Positions 1 through 7,504 of a stretch of DNA of 21,517 nt are shown piece by piece (the first letter of the stretch is position 1; the number at the start of each line of letters is the position of its first letter). The translations under genes and the position numbers were made by a program. Source of the stretch: an uncultured Sutterella sp. (GTDB lineage Bacteria; Pseudomonadota; Gammaproteobacteria; Burkholderiales; Burkholderiaceae_F); assembly GCA_902477615.1 (NCBI GenBank), contig CABSHY010000005.1, positions 1 to 21,517 of the forward strand, given 5' to 3'. The notes below the pieces were generated by a model. The model saw nothing but the letters and a program-made list of their open reading frames with translations, was not told the origin of the DNA and ran no database searches.

Positions 1-900
1 GACTTGAGATGCTTTGTCCCTTGGGAGTTGAGTAACGGTTAATGGCTGCAATGCCACTGAAATCAGCTGCAATCAAAGCAACATCTTTAGAGGCGCAAAA
101 GTCTAAGAACTTTTTGGCAAGTTCCGGATGCGGGCTACCCTTGGGTAAGGCAGAACCTTCAGCGTCCCATGCAATACCTTCAATCGGTTCCACAGTGGTA
201 ACGGGGATGTTGTACCTTAAAAAGGGCTTCATGAAGGCGTCTGAACTCAGGCCAATGGGGATTTCTCCTTGAGCCACCATTGCGGCAGGACGAGCGCCAG
301 ACGATGTATAAAAGAGCATATTTTCGTGAAGTTTTCTTTTTCACCGAAACCTTGAATCCAACCGAGAAAGAACATATAGCCCGTACTTGACGCCAAGGGG
401 CTGGGCATCACGATTTGTCCTTTGTAGATGGGCTTCGTGAGATCTTTCCAACTTTGCGGAATGGGGAGCCCTCGGTTTTTCAAAAGATCCGTGTTGACAC
501 AGATGCTACCACCCCATGCATTCATCCCGAACCAATGAAACTCCGGTGAATGCATTTTGGGGTTGATGTCTTGATAGCCTTTGGGCCGATAGGGTTCCAA
601 GATGTCCTTTTGACGGAGGTTTTCGAGTGCAATGGCAGAAAGCCCCAAAACAACGTCAGCTTGGGGATGATCTTTTTCTGCAATCAAACGGGCAGAAATG
701 GGACCGGCCGATGCACGAACATAAGTGATTTTTATGTCGGGGGGATTTTTTTCAAACGACTCTTTATAGACATTGAGGTATTCCGGTTCAATGGCTGTAT
801 AAACCAGAAGATTCTCAGCCGCCCAACTCGTGGCCGCAGAAAATAAAGCAAGGACTCCTATGCAGAGTCCTTTAGAAAAAAAGTGTTTTAACGTTGTCAT
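1..900 (-). pseudogene. ABC transporter substrate-binding protein, 2-aminoethylphosphonate type; frameshifted, cut by left edge
   Basis: Periplasmic solute-binding protein. The start at 900 gives a signal peptide (about residues 1-28, ending SWAA) and then ENLLVYTAIEPEYLNVYKE, followed by AEKDHPQADVVLG, MNAWGGSICVNTD and TKPIYKGQIVMPSP. This pattern is typical of the iron/AEP (PhnS-like) binding proteins; AEP as substrate is inferred from remembered homologues. The opening frame stops at 247 after 217 residues. From about 333 to the window edge another frame carries the rest of the protein (HENMLFYTSSGARPAAMVAQ, then PIGLSSDAFMKPF, EGIAWDAEGSALPKGSPHPE and AKKFLDFCASKD). The frame breaks after GEKE, where relatives have about six more residues, so a deletion of roughly 19 bases would explain it. 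It starts 6 bases after the nucleotidyltransferase gene, as last visible gene of that operon. It could be a sequencing error, but the missing residues favour a true lesion. Confidence 0.75.
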
Positions 901-906
901 CCCAAA

Positions 907-1395
907 TTATTCCAAACGGAATTCTTTTTTGATGGATTCAATTAAAAAACGTGCCACTTTGTCGCTAGCTTTGGATGGTTTACTTGTATCGAGGTTCATT
1001 TCAATTAAGCAATCCAAAACACGCTCGCGCAACATGGAGGAGCTAATACCCTCTGTGCGGGGGAAAATCACTAAACGTTCTTCCGGAATGTGGTTGGAAT
1101 TATCTGCACCGTGCACTAATAAATCACAATGATGCTCATCAAGATAGGCTTCATCAATCAACCAAGGGCTTGGGATGACTTCTGAAACGTAGCGAATGCT
1201 TTCGAGAATTTCCTTACGTTCTTCGAAATTCAACTCTGGCATGTAACCTTTGGTACGTTTAACTTCTTCATCGGTCGTAAGCGCAACAACCACATCACCA
1301 ATTTCATTTGCTTTTTTCAATAAACGAATATGACCATGATGAATAAGGGTCGCTGATAAATCCACTAATACACGAGGACGTTTGTATTCAGACAT
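907..1395 (-). CDS. HxGH-type cytidylyltransferase/adenylyltransferase family protein
   Basis: A 162-residue nucleotidyltransferase that should couple CTP or ATP to a phosphorylated small alcohol or sugar with release of pyrophosphate. Visible marks of the fold are the HHGH nucleotide-binding motif near residues 18-21 (LIHHGHIRLLKKA), the LTTDEEVK strand-helix turn, the FEERKEILESIRYVSEV segment seen in glycerol-3-phosphate and ethanolamine-phosphate cytidylyltransferases, LLVHGADN, and RTEGISSSMLRER, the C-terminal ISS/T-x-x-R signature. The single-domain length fits TagD-like enzymes. It lies 10 bases after a family 9 glycosyltransferase and 6 bases before the phosphonate-type binding protein, which suggests a role in activating a polar head group for a surface glycan. 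The true substrate cannot be read from the sequence. Confidence 0.8.
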   Translation of the reverse strand: MSEYKRPRVLVDLSATLIHHGHIRLLKKANEIGDVVVALTTDEEVKRTKGYMPELNFEERKEILESIRYVSEVIPSPWLIDEAYLDEHHCDLLVHGADNSNHIPEERLVIFPRTEGISSSMLRERVLDCLIEMNLDTSKPSKASDKVARFLIESIKKEFRLE

Positions 1396-1405
1396 ATTTT
1401 TCCTC

Positions 1406-2344
1406 TTACTTCAATAACTCTTTAAGTTTAGCAATGACCTCTGACGGTTCAGGCCAGCCTTGTTCATTTCCCATGACAGTTGCGTTAGGATTCCAAGGTC
1501 CTGTGCGCTTAGGATTCGTTACACCAATCAAAGTTAATTGACGAGCGCCTACGGCCGCTGCGACATGGCTGATACCAGAGTCGTTGGCAATAACAATTTG
1601 AGCGTCTTTAGCCAACGCTGCATAAGTTCCCAAATTGGTTGGAGACAAGTGACGAGCATCAGGACAAGCGACTTTTGCTTCTTCAACTTCGTCAGGGGAT
1701 GGGAGAACAATTGGTTCAATTCCCATTTCTTTGAGTGGTTGGCAAAGGGAATTCATATGAACCCAGTGTTTGATTTTACCGTGATGAACCCCGCGAGCAA
1801 TCGGGGCGATGAGAGCATAACGGTCAGAAATACCAACTTCAGCACGTAAATTTTTAGCACCGGCTAAATGGCGCTGCACGAGCGTTAAACCAAGTTCCGG
1901 AGTAGGTTTATCCCATGCGGGTGTTCCACCCCAAGCCTTAATGGCTTCGTAGGCAACTTTAAAGAAGCGTTCAACTTCATGTACTTCGCCTTCGGGTTGG
2001 GGAAGCGACTTATCTAAAAGAAAGAATCGACCGTCCGTACCAAAGCCCGCTGCACGGACACCTGCCAATCGAAATTGCAAGGCTGACGTAAAAGAATTAG
2101 GGAACAATAAACCAAGAGGTCGGTTTAATTGCTTTGACAAATAAGGAAGACGTTTAAAGTCTTCTGTGACATGACCCTCAATGGGGTCAAATCGCCATCC
2201 CATTCCCATCATCAGATCTTCAGCAAAGCGCTTGCCAAGCAAATATGGAGTAAAGCCACTGGCGTCCAAGAGACGCAAAGCAGGTAAAGTCATGCAACAA
2301 TCGCCAACGTGGTTGGGAAGGCGACACAAAACGATGGGCTTCAT
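1406..2344 (-). CDS. Glycosyltransferase family 9 (heptosyltransferase-like) protein
   Basis: A 312-residue GT-B enzyme related to the LPS heptosyltransferases that transfer heptose from ADP-heptose to the lipid A-core acceptor at the inner membrane. The N-terminal CRLPNHVGDCCMTLPALRLL is the usual N-x-G-D-x-x-x-x-x-P loop of the family. The C-terminal nucleotide-sugar site is seen in DAQIVIANDSGISHVAAAVG followed by ARQLTLIGVTNPKRTGPW. The frame is open upstream to a GTG at 2377, but the ATG at 2344 is preferred: it has an AAGGA ribosome site five bases upstream and places the LPNHVGD loop at the normal distance from the N-terminus. It is first in an operon with the nucleotidyltransferase and the solute-binding protein. 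The sugar donor and acceptor are not known. Confidence 0.85.
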   Translation of the reverse strand: MKPIVLCRLPNHVGDCCMTLPALRLLDASGFTPYLLGKRFAEDLMMGMGWRFDPIEGHVTEDFKRLPYLSKQLNRPLGLLFPNSFTSALQFRLAGVRAAGFGTDGRFFLLDKSLPQPEGEVHEVERFFKVAYEAIKAWGGTPAWDKPTPELGLTLVQRHLAGAKNLRAEVGISDRYALIAPIARGVHHGKIKHWVHMNSLCQPLKEMGIEPIVLPSPDEVEEAKVACPDARHLSPTNLGTYAALAKDAQIVIANDSGISHVAAAVGARQLTLIGVTNPKRTGPWNPNATVMGNEQGWPEPSEVIAKLKELLK

Positions 2345-2417
2345 GGGAATCCTTTTTAAATTCTTAAAAACTGTCACACTTACTAATAAGATTTAATATT
2401 TTAACCGATAGATAGTG

Positions 2418-2446
2418 CTTACACTTAAAGAATAACAGGTTATTTT
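2418..2446 (+). promoter_or_regulatory. Possible sigma70 promoter of the SIMPL-domain gene
   Basis: CTTACA at 2418-2423 and TATTTT at 2441-2446 are separated by 17 bases, in the short gap upstream of the gene starting at 2464. A GGAGAG ribosome site at 2452-2457 follows. The two hexamers are only moderate matches, so this is a suggestion. Confidence 0.35.
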
Positions 2447-2463
2447 GTATTGGAGAGTAAGAG

Positions 2464-3204
2464 ATGTCATCTATTAAACCATTAGTTGTCGCCACCGCAC
2501 TAACAAGTGTTATGTCTGTTGCTGTGGCAAATGATCTGAATGGCGTTCAGTTGCAACAAAAAGGCGTCACTTTATCAGTTGTCGGGACGGCTTCATTGGT
2601 CGTTCCTAATGATCAAGCACAAATGTATTGGCGCACGCAGGCTCAAGCATCGACATTAAAAGATGCCACAGCTCAAGTTATCAAGACAATGAATGCGGGT
2701 GCTGAAACGCTTAAATCTTTAAATGCAGGGCTAGAACTTCAGACACAAGGTTTTAACTCTTATCCCGTTTATAGTGAAACGAAAGGCGAAAAGGCACCGA
2801 AGATTATTGCTTGGCGTGTAATGCAAAGCCTTTCTGTTAAAGCAAATGATGTTGCTCAAGTGCCTGTTGTTGTAGAAAAATTGAGCGGTCGCTTAGAACT
2901 TGATCAATTAACGTTCAGTGTTTCAGAAAAAGCCCGAACCACTTACGATGAAAAGCTTGTGCGTATGGCTATTAATGATGCAACAAAACGTGCAACGTGG
3001 GTGGCTGACTCATTGGGCCGTGAAGCAAAGAAAGTTGAAATGCAAAATTTGCGATTTAGTACAGGAATGATTCCGCGTTCAGAATACGCTCTTATGCGAG
3101 CCAATGCCAAGATGATGGATGGTGCAGCTGTCGCTCCTGAAATTGAGGCTGGGAACAGTACTTTGAATATGACGGTGACAACGGATGTGTTGATCAAGCG
3201 ATAA
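2464..3204 (+). CDS. SIMPL domain-containing (DUF541/YggE-like) exported protein
   Basis: A 246-residue exported protein. Residues 1-22 form a signal peptide (hydrophobic core LVVATALTSVMSVAVA, cleavage before NDLNG). The mature part begins GVTLSVVGTASLVVPNDQAQ, the strand found at the start of SIMPL domains, and continues with QVIKTMNAGAETLKSL, a Trp-Arg-x-x-Q-S-L strand (AWRVMQSLSVKAND) and a late helix AINDATKRATWVADSLGREAK typical of the family. E. coli YggE, a relative, is linked to oxidative-stress tolerance; no precise biochemical role is established. The GGAGAG site just upstream supports the ATG at 2464. The gene stands alone, divergent from the glycosyltransferase operon and followed by a weak hairpin. 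Confidence 0.85.
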   Translation: MSSIKPLVVATALTSVMSVAVANDLNGVQLQQKGVTLSVVGTASLVVPNDQAQMYWRTQAQASTLKDATAQVIKTMNAGAETLKSLNAGLELQTQGFNSYPVYSETKGEKAPKIIAWRVMQSLSVKANDVAQVPVVVEKLSGRLELDQLTFSVSEKARTTYDEKLVRMAINDATKRATWVADSLGREAKKVEMQNLRFSTGMIPRSEYALMRANAKMMDGAAVAPEIEAGNSTLNMTVTTDVLIKR

Positions 3205-3220
3205 ATGATCAATGCGATAA

Positions 3221-3252
3221 GTGGCTATTGAGGTCTGAGACTTTGGTAGCCA
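3221..3252 (+). terminator. Weak hairpin after the SIMPL-domain gene
   Basis: GTGGCTATT at 3221-3229 pairs with GGTAGCCAT at 3244-3252, using several G-T wobbles. It is followed by a short T-rich stretch (ATTTGTT). It lies 17 bases past the stop codon. The T run is poor, so termination here is only possible. The rest of the gap (3253-3386) shows no gene; a TAAAAT hexamer at 3344-3349 could be a -10 element for psd. Confidence 0.35.
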
Positions 3253-3386
3253 TATTTGTTACATATCGTTTGAGTTAGGACAAATATCTAAGAAAGAGAT
3301 GGTGTTTTGTTTTAGGGAGAAACAGTTAGTTAGATGAATAGCGTAAAATACATTAAATTGTCTTATTGTTCGTGGAGCAAATAGAA

Positions 3387-4046
3387 GTGAATCCGAACTA
3401 TCCTCATCCGATTTTAGCCCGTGAGGGTTGGCCTTTTATTGCAGCGACATTTTTGTTGGCTGCTTTGTGGACGTCCTTTGTGGGTTTTGGCTTTATTGCT
3501 GCGGTGTTGTGGGTCCTTTTCATTTTGGTTACCCAATTCTTCCGTGATCCGGCTCGTGAAGTGCCGGCTATGGCTGATGCCGTTATTTGCCCTGTTGACG
3601 GTCGTGTGATTAAGGTTGAAGAAACGGTCAATCCTTATACGCAAGAAAATGCGTTGATGATTAGCGTTTTCATGAACATCTTTAATGTTCACTGCCAACG
3701 CTCTCCCGTGAACGGTGTGATTGAAGATGTTCAATACTATCCCGGTAAGTTCTTTAATGCTGACTTGGATAAGGCCAGCACGGAAAATGAACGCAATGCT
3801 GTGATTGCCCGTTTAGATGACGGCACTCGTATTACGTTTGTCCAAGTGGCAGGGCTTGTCGCTCGCCGTATTCTTTGCTACGTGCAAAAGGGTGATGAAC
3901 TTCACAAAGGCCAACGTTATGGATTTATTCGTTTCGGTAGTCGCGTTGACGTTTACCTTCCCTTGGACGCCACGCCTTGCGTGACGATTGGTGAAAAGGT
4001 GTTAGGTACCGAAACGGTTTTGGCCAAGTTAGCCCCCAAGGCTTAA
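3387..4046 (+). CDS. psd: Phosphatidylserine decarboxylase proenzyme, short form
   Basis: Converts phosphatidylserine to phosphatidylethanolamine at the inner membrane, using a pyruvoyl group made by self-cleavage. With the GTG start at 3387 the product has 219 residues, the usual size of the short (about 215-residue) class. Two adjoining membrane segments cover about residues 16-50. The core carries the catalytic region CPVDGRV (Asp71), the FMNIFNVHCQRSP segment (His102), YYPGKFFNADLDKAS, ENERN, and the processing site in IRFGSRVDVYLP, where cleavage between Gly184 and Ser185 makes the pyruvoyl-bearing subunit. The open frame extends to a TTG at 3366, but GTG 3387 follows a GGAG about nine bases upstream and gives the family's usual N-terminus (NPNYPHPILAREGWPF). 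pssA follows 30 bases later and supplies the substrate. Confidence 0.95.
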   Translation: MNPNYPHPILAREGWPFIAATFLLAALWTSFVGFGFIAAVLWVLFILVTQFFRDPAREVPAMADAVICPVDGRVIKVEETVNPYTQENALMISVFMNIFNVHCQRSPVNGVIEDVQYYPGKFFNADLDKASTENERNAVIARLDDGTRITFVQVAGLVARRILCYVQKGDELHKGQRYGFIRFGSRVDVYLPLDATPCVTIGEKVLGTETVLAKLAPKA

Positions 4047-4076
4047 AGAATAATTAAAAAAGGACTCTGTTTAATC

Positions 4077-4877
4077 ATGAGAAAGATTCGTCGTTCTGCA
4101 CGCACCAATATGCAAGCTCGCATTAAGGAAGCTCGTGCTCGCAGTATTTACTTGTTGCCGAACTCCTTTACGATGGCTTCGCTTTTCTGTGCCTTTTGGG
4201 GCGTGGCTCAAGCGATGGCCGGTGACTTTGGCATTGCTGCTGCCGTAATTTTCTTATCCATGCTTTTAGACGGTATGGACGGTCGCGTGGCTCGTTTGAC
4301 GCACACGCAAAGTACTTTTGGTGAACAGTTTGACTCCATTGCAGACATGACGGCTTTTGGTGTCTGTCCGGCTTTGATTGCCTACGAATTTGCCTTAAAG
4401 GATTTAGGCAACTTCGGTTGGGCCGCTGCTTTCATTTATTGCGCCGGTGCCGCCATTCGTTTGGCTCGCTTTAACGCCAATATCGGCGTGATTGATAAGG
4501 GCTTTTTCCAAGGTTTGGCAAGCCCCGCCGGTGCTGCATTGGTGATGGGTTTCGTTTGGTTGGCTTCTGCCGGTCAAATCTCGCCCTGGATGACGCAATA
4601 CGTTCCCCAAATCACGGCTGCCTTGTCGATCTATGCCGGTGTCACGATGGTTTCCAATGCACCGTTCTTTAGCGGCAAGAACATGGGCTTTGTCCGCACG
4701 ATCCCGTTCTGGGTTGTGTTGGTGGCAAGTGCTCTCTTGATTGCCTTCTCCAGCAATCCGACCTTATCACTCTTTATCTTGTTCTGTGGCTACGCCATCA
4801 GCGGTTACATCTACGAGATTTATCTTTGGCTTCGAGGTTTGCCTAATCCGGTTAAGCCTGTTCGCGACGCAGAGTAA
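4077..4877 (+). CDS. pssA: CDP-diacylglycerol--serine O-phosphatidyltransferase
   Basis: Makes phosphatidylserine from CDP-diacylglycerol and serine, the step before Psd, so the two genes together produce phosphatidylethanolamine. The product has 266 residues. The full CDP-alcohol phosphatidyltransferase signature is present: Asp65, Asp68-Gly69, Ala72-Arg73, Gly82, Asp86 and Asp90, in LLDGMDGRVAR followed by FGEQFDSIADMTAFG. About seven or eight hydrophobic segments fill the rest, and the N-terminus is strongly basic (Arg-rich). The membrane-embedded class II type is clear, unlike the E. coli PssA. An AAGGA lies somewhat far upstream of the ATG at 4077; the in-frame ATG twelve codons later is an alternative. 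A strong terminator follows. Confidence 0.95.
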   Translation: MRKIRRSARTNMQARIKEARARSIYLLPNSFTMASLFCAFWGVAQAMAGDFGIAAAVIFLSMLLDGMDGRVARLTHTQSTFGEQFDSIADMTAFGVCPALIAYEFALKDLGNFGWAAAFIYCAGAAIRLARFNANIGVIDKGFFQGLASPAGAALVMGFVWLASAGQISPWMTQYVPQITAALSIYAGVTMVSNAPFFSGKNMGFVRTIPFWVVLVASALLIAFSSNPTLSLFILFCGYAISGYIYEIYLWLRGLPNPVKPVRDAE

Positions 4878-4892
4878 TATAGTGAGATATCG

Positions 4893-4924
4893 AAGAGGGA
4901 TCAGTAACAAGACTGGTCCTTTTT
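4893..4924 (+). terminator. Intrinsic terminator of psd-pssA
   Basis: GGATCAGT at 4898-4905 pairs fully (one G-T wobble) with ACTGGTCC at 4912-4919 around a six-base loop, followed by TTTTT at 4920-4924. An upstream purine tract extends the stem against the T run. It lies 15 bases past the pssA stop. Confidence 0.85.
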
Positions 4925-4950
4925 CGTATTTGTCCCCTGTGTCTAAAACG

Positions 4951-4956
4951 TATAAT
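4951..4956 (+). promoter_or_regulatory. Possible -10 box upstream of the FAH-family gene
   Basis: A perfect TATAAT lies 35 bases before the ATG at 4991 and just after the psd-pssA terminator, where a new promoter is expected. The best -35 candidate, TTGTCC at 4930-4935, is only 15 bases away, so the -35 is uncertain. Confidence 0.45.
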
Positions 4957-4990
4957 TAAGTCGTTCAATTATTTTAGAGAGAGAATCATC

Positions 4991-5683
4991 ATGTCGTTTT
5001 TGTTCGCTCCTCCCGCTCAAGCTGTCATTCCTGTTGATGGTGAAAAGGACTTATATTTCCCGATTCATCGTATTTATGGCGTAGCTCGTAACTATGCAGC
5101 AGTGAACGCCGCATTGGGTGAAAAGACGCCTCCCAGCATTTTCTTAAAACCTGCTGATGCTGCGGTCTACGCCCCTGAAAATGAAACGTTGGAATTGGAT
5201 TTCCCTGTAGCAACGGAAGATCTTCAGCATGAAATCGAATTGGTGGTGGCCATTGGTAAGAGTGGTAGAAATATCCCCGTAGAAGAGGCGATGGACTACG
5301 TTTGGGGTTATGCCAGTGGTTTGGATTTAACGCGTCGTGACTTGCAACGTGCCAGTAGCGCTAAGGGACAACCTTGGGATACGGCCAAGGGCTTTGATGA
5401 ATCGGCGCCAATGACTGCGATTAAACCCGCAGCACGTACGCCTGATAATGAACCGATGAAGGTTTGGCTTTACGTCAATAATCAAAAACGCCAAGAAGGA
5501 ACGACCGCTGAAATGATTATGACGGTACCTGAAATCATTAGTTATCTCTCGACGCTTTATGAATTAAAGGCCGGTGATTTAATCATGACGGGCACGCCTG
5601 CTGGTATCGGTACGATTCATTTGGGTGATGTCCTTGAAGGTGGCGTACAAGGAGTGGGCGTTTTGAAAGTGAAGTTTAAGTAG
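4991..5683 (+). CDS. Fumarylacetoacetate hydrolase family protein (fumarylpyruvate hydrolase-like)
   Basis: A 230-residue single-domain enzyme of the FAH fold, which cleaves C-C bonds in, or decarboxylates, beta-diketo acids with a divalent metal. Family marks in order: IYGVARNYAAVNAALG, IFLKPADA, the metal-binding HEIELV (Glu81 and Glu83), GYASGLDLTRRDLQ with the third acidic ligand (Asp112), KGQPWDTAKGFDESAP, and near the C-terminus MTGTPAGIG. The size and motif spacing fit fumarylpyruvate hydrolases and bacterial YcgM/FAHD1-like proteins; the substrate cannot be settled from sequence. AGAGAGAATC just upstream of the ATG at 4991 offers a weak ribosome site. A rhodanese gene follows after 10 bases, so the pair is probably cotranscribed. 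Confidence 0.88.
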   Translation: MSFLFAPPAQAVIPVDGEKDLYFPIHRIYGVARNYAAVNAALGEKTPPSIFLKPADAAVYAPENETLELDFPVATEDLQHEIELVVAIGKSGRNIPVEEAMDYVWGYASGLDLTRRDLQRASSAKGQPWDTAKGFDESAPMTAIKPAARTPDNEPMKVWLYVNNQKRQEGTTAEMIMTVPEIISYLSTLYELKAGDLIMTGTPAGIGTIHLGDVLEGGVQGVGVLKVKFK

Positions 5684-5693
5684 GAATCTGGCC

Positions 5694-6005
5694 ATGTTAA
5701 TTAGTGCAAAAGAAGGTAAGAAACTTCTTGAAGAATTGGGCGACAAAGTAACGCTTCTTGATGTGCGTCATGCCCCAGAATACGAAGCGGGTCACATCCC
5801 AGGTGCTATTTTGATTGATAATGATGATATTTCAGGTGATGTTATGCATCCGAAGTTACCCAAGGATTTAACTCGTCCGTTGGTCATTTATTGTCGATCA
5901 GGTGTTCGCACGAAGTCCGCGAAAGCGAAACTTCATCAATTGGGTTTTGAAACGGTCTATGACATGGGCGGAATTATCGATTGGCCCTATGAGATTGAAC
6001 GCTAA
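5694..6005 (+). CDS. Single-domain rhodanese-like sulfurtransferase
   Basis: A 103-residue cytoplasmic protein with one rhodanese domain, of the GlpE/PspE type without a signal peptide. Visible landmarks: LLDVRHAPEYEAGHIPGAI (the DVR and HIPGA motifs, residues 22-39), the active-site loop YCRSGVRT with the sulfur-carrying Cys67, and YDMGGIIDWP at the C-terminus, the usual G-G-x-x-x-W closing motif. The CRSGxRT loop is that of a true sulfurtransferase rather than a phosphatase-like relative. The sulfur donor and acceptor are unknown. It sits 10 bases after the FAH-family gene with an AGGA upstream of the ATG; no functional link between the two is evident. Confidence 0.9.
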   Translation: MLISAKEGKKLLEELGDKVTLLDVRHAPEYEAGHIPGAILIDNDDISGDVMHPKLPKDLTRPLVIYCRSGVRTKSAKAKLHQLGFETVYDMGGIIDWPYEIER

Positions 6006-6028
6006 TTTCTTCTAATCGAAGCTTCTAA

Positions 6029-6062
6029 AATGGCCTATTCAATTTGATTTGAGTAGGCCATT
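6029..6062. terminator. Shared terminator between convergent genes
   Basis: AATGGCCTATTCAA at 6029-6042 pairs with TTGAGTAGGCCATT at 6049-6062, a 14-bp stem with a single wobble and a six-base loop. Read on the minus strand it is followed by TTTTAGAAG, so it fits best as terminator of the gene ending at 6080; on the plus strand the T run is weak but it may also stop transcription from the rhodanese. Confidence 0.8.
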
Positions 6063-6079
6063 ATCAAAAGAAAATTCAA

Positions 6080-7036
6080 TTAAACCAACAGGTAATGCAA
6101 AGCAGGGTTACCGGATTGCAAAAGGTTTTTTCGCAGTGCGTTTATTGCGGTAATACGTATTGGTTTCTTGAGTTCATTTAAGACGGGCGTCATCATTCTT
6201 GCATGAGTATTAAATCGAACAAATCCTTCTTCTTCCTCAATCAATAAATAGGGGAATGCTTGAGAAATCTCCTCCACTGAAATGTCATATTGAGTGAGCG
6301 CTTCTATTGAACACAACACTTGCATCCAAGGTTCATGGGGAATGGTTCGATAAAATCCGACGGTCATTAAAGTTTGAGTTCCGGCATGCAAACGTATTAA
6401 AGGCAAAAAACGTTGGGTTTGATCAATGCAATACGCATCAGCACTCCAAAGAGTACCAACGGTGATTTCAGGTTTCAAAATGAACGTTTGAACGAAATGC
6501 TTTGCCAATGGCAATACTTGATTAAAGACGGGTTGTGCTTTTGCCAGATTAAATTGCTGTCGCAGTCCCGGTGACATTTGATCGAATATTTCTTTCAGAT
6601 GATTTCGCTGAGGTTCTGCTTCGTGATTTTCAGATAACCAACTTTCAACCTCAATGTCTGAAATCAAGTCTTGAAATTTTTGTTGTGAGCGCCAAGGTGT
6701 TTCCACCAATAAGAGATTATCCAACGCAATTCCATAGCGCTCGGCCTTAGCGATGATGTCTTTTTCTTTTTTATCCAAAAATTTTAGGTGCATTGGCATA
6801 AATGCCAACTCTTCTATCACAACACCATTTTGTAAGTGACGTTCAAAGCGTCTGATGATGTTGCTGGTTTTACCAATATAAACGTGGCGATCGGGTCGAA
6901 TTTGGAGGTAAATCCCCGAGAGGATCATTCGGTTTTCGAAGAGGCTCACGACAGAGGAAATGCCTCTGACATCAGCGATTTTCTCGAAACCCAATAAATA
7001 CGCGGTATGCATGCCGAAATTTGATATTTTTGCCAT
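6080..7036 (-). CDS. GIY-YIG nuclease-domain protein with unassigned C-terminal region
   Basis: A 318-residue protein. An N-terminal GIY-YIG nuclease-like domain spans about residues 38-115: SGIYLQIRPDRHVYIGKTSN gives the GIY (41-43) and YIG (53-55) motifs, followed by the RRFERHL helix (catalytic-type Arg near 62-63) and a helix with Glu99 (IIAKAERYG) at the metal-binding position. All key residues look intact, so nuclease activity is plausible. The remaining roughly 200 residues match no domain I can name; they are mixed helical and strand-like without membrane segments. The gene is convergent with the rhodanese and divergent from a small plus-strand gene, lying between ordinary chromosomal genes and the conjugation cluster. 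Possible roles are restriction, repair or mobile-element maintenance; none is shown. Confidence 0.7.
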   Translation of the reverse strand: MAKISNFGMHTAYLLGFEKIADVRGISSVVSLFENRMILSGIYLQIRPDRHVYIGKTSNIIRRFERHLQNGVVIEELAFMPMHLKFLDKKEKDIIAKAERYGIALDNLLLVETPWRSQQKFQDLISDIEVESWLSENHEAEPQRNHLKEIFDQMSPGLRQQFNLAKAQPVFNQVLPLAKHFVQTFILKPEITVGTLWSADAYCIDQTQRFLPLIRLHAGTQTLMTVGFYRTIPHEPWMQVLCSIEALTQYDISVEEISQAFPYLLIEEEEGFVRFNTHARMMTPVLNELKKPIRITAINALRKNLLQSGNPALHYLLV

Positions 7037-7225
7037 AAGTGAAATTTTGTTATTTGCTTAAAAAACTTGCAATGAAGCTCATAGACTGTATGAAATGGCT
7101 CATTGATTTTGATAGATAAAATTCATTGGAAAAACGAGTTATCGACTCTTTAAGATATCGATAAATGATTCAACTCATGGGCCCTTAAGTTGAAATTTGT
7201 GTTTTTCGTTTTTAGTGAGTTAATC

Positions 7226-7501
7226 ATGTCTATTACCTCTTGTTTTAAAAATTTAAAGAACCGTGTCGTGACGTTCTTAATCGTTCCTCCTGTGCATGAA
7301 GACCCTTATGTCAATGCAATACTGAACACAAAGGTTTCAAAGGAAGAAGCGTTAAATACGTGTTATTTACTGTTCGTTGATCCGATAGTCAGGTTTGCAC
7401 AAGAACGCCCTTCGAGTTGTAGAAGAAGACGTATCCGTTCTTTACGGTATTGTCGAAGTCGATATATCTCTCACGGTTATCGATGCGGTCGTCGTTTTTA
7501 A
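7226..7501 (+). CDS. Small hypothetical protein, possibly frameshifted
   Basis: From the ATG at 7226 this reads 91 residues (the frame is open from a TTG at 7190). The first 55 or so look like ordinary protein (FKNLKNRVVTFLIVPPVHEDPY, then SKEEALNTCYLLFVD). From about 7396 the product becomes an Arg/Cys/Tyr-rich tail, which is often a sign of reading out of frame. The frame offset by one base is open from about 7391 to a TGA at 7527-7529 and gives a normal-looking sequence (ALRVVEEDVSVLYGIVEVDI, then LTVIDAVVVFN), overlapping the end of traG. I favour a frameshifted gene ending near 7529, but cannot exclude the Arg-rich version. No family recognised; only weak ribosome-site sequence upstream. 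The gap 7037-7225 holds no gene or tRNA that I can see. Confidence 0.4.
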   Translation: MSITSCFKNLKNRVVTFLIVPPVHEDPYVNAILNTKVSKEEALNTCYLLFVDPIVRFAQERPSSCRRRRIRSLRYCRSRYISHGYRCGRRF

Positions 7502-7504
7502 TCA

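Noticed and set aside
2345..2377. GTG start 11 codons upstream in the family 9 glycosyltransferase
   Set aside because: No ribosome site there, whereas AAGGA precedes the ATG at 2344.
2943..3212. Minus-strand open frame of 89 codons opposite the SIMPL-domain gene
   Set aside because: It lies wholly antisense to a well-supported gene and its protein has no recognisable features.
7139..7164. Inverted repeat TTATCGA / TCGATAA with a 12-base spacer
   Set aside because: A seven-base arm in AT-rich sequence is easily due to chance; without a regulator or second copy I would not call it an operator.
7037..7225. Possible tRNA or attachment site in the gap before the tra cluster
   Set aside because: No cloverleaf arms or CCA-like end could be built, and no long direct repeat was seen.
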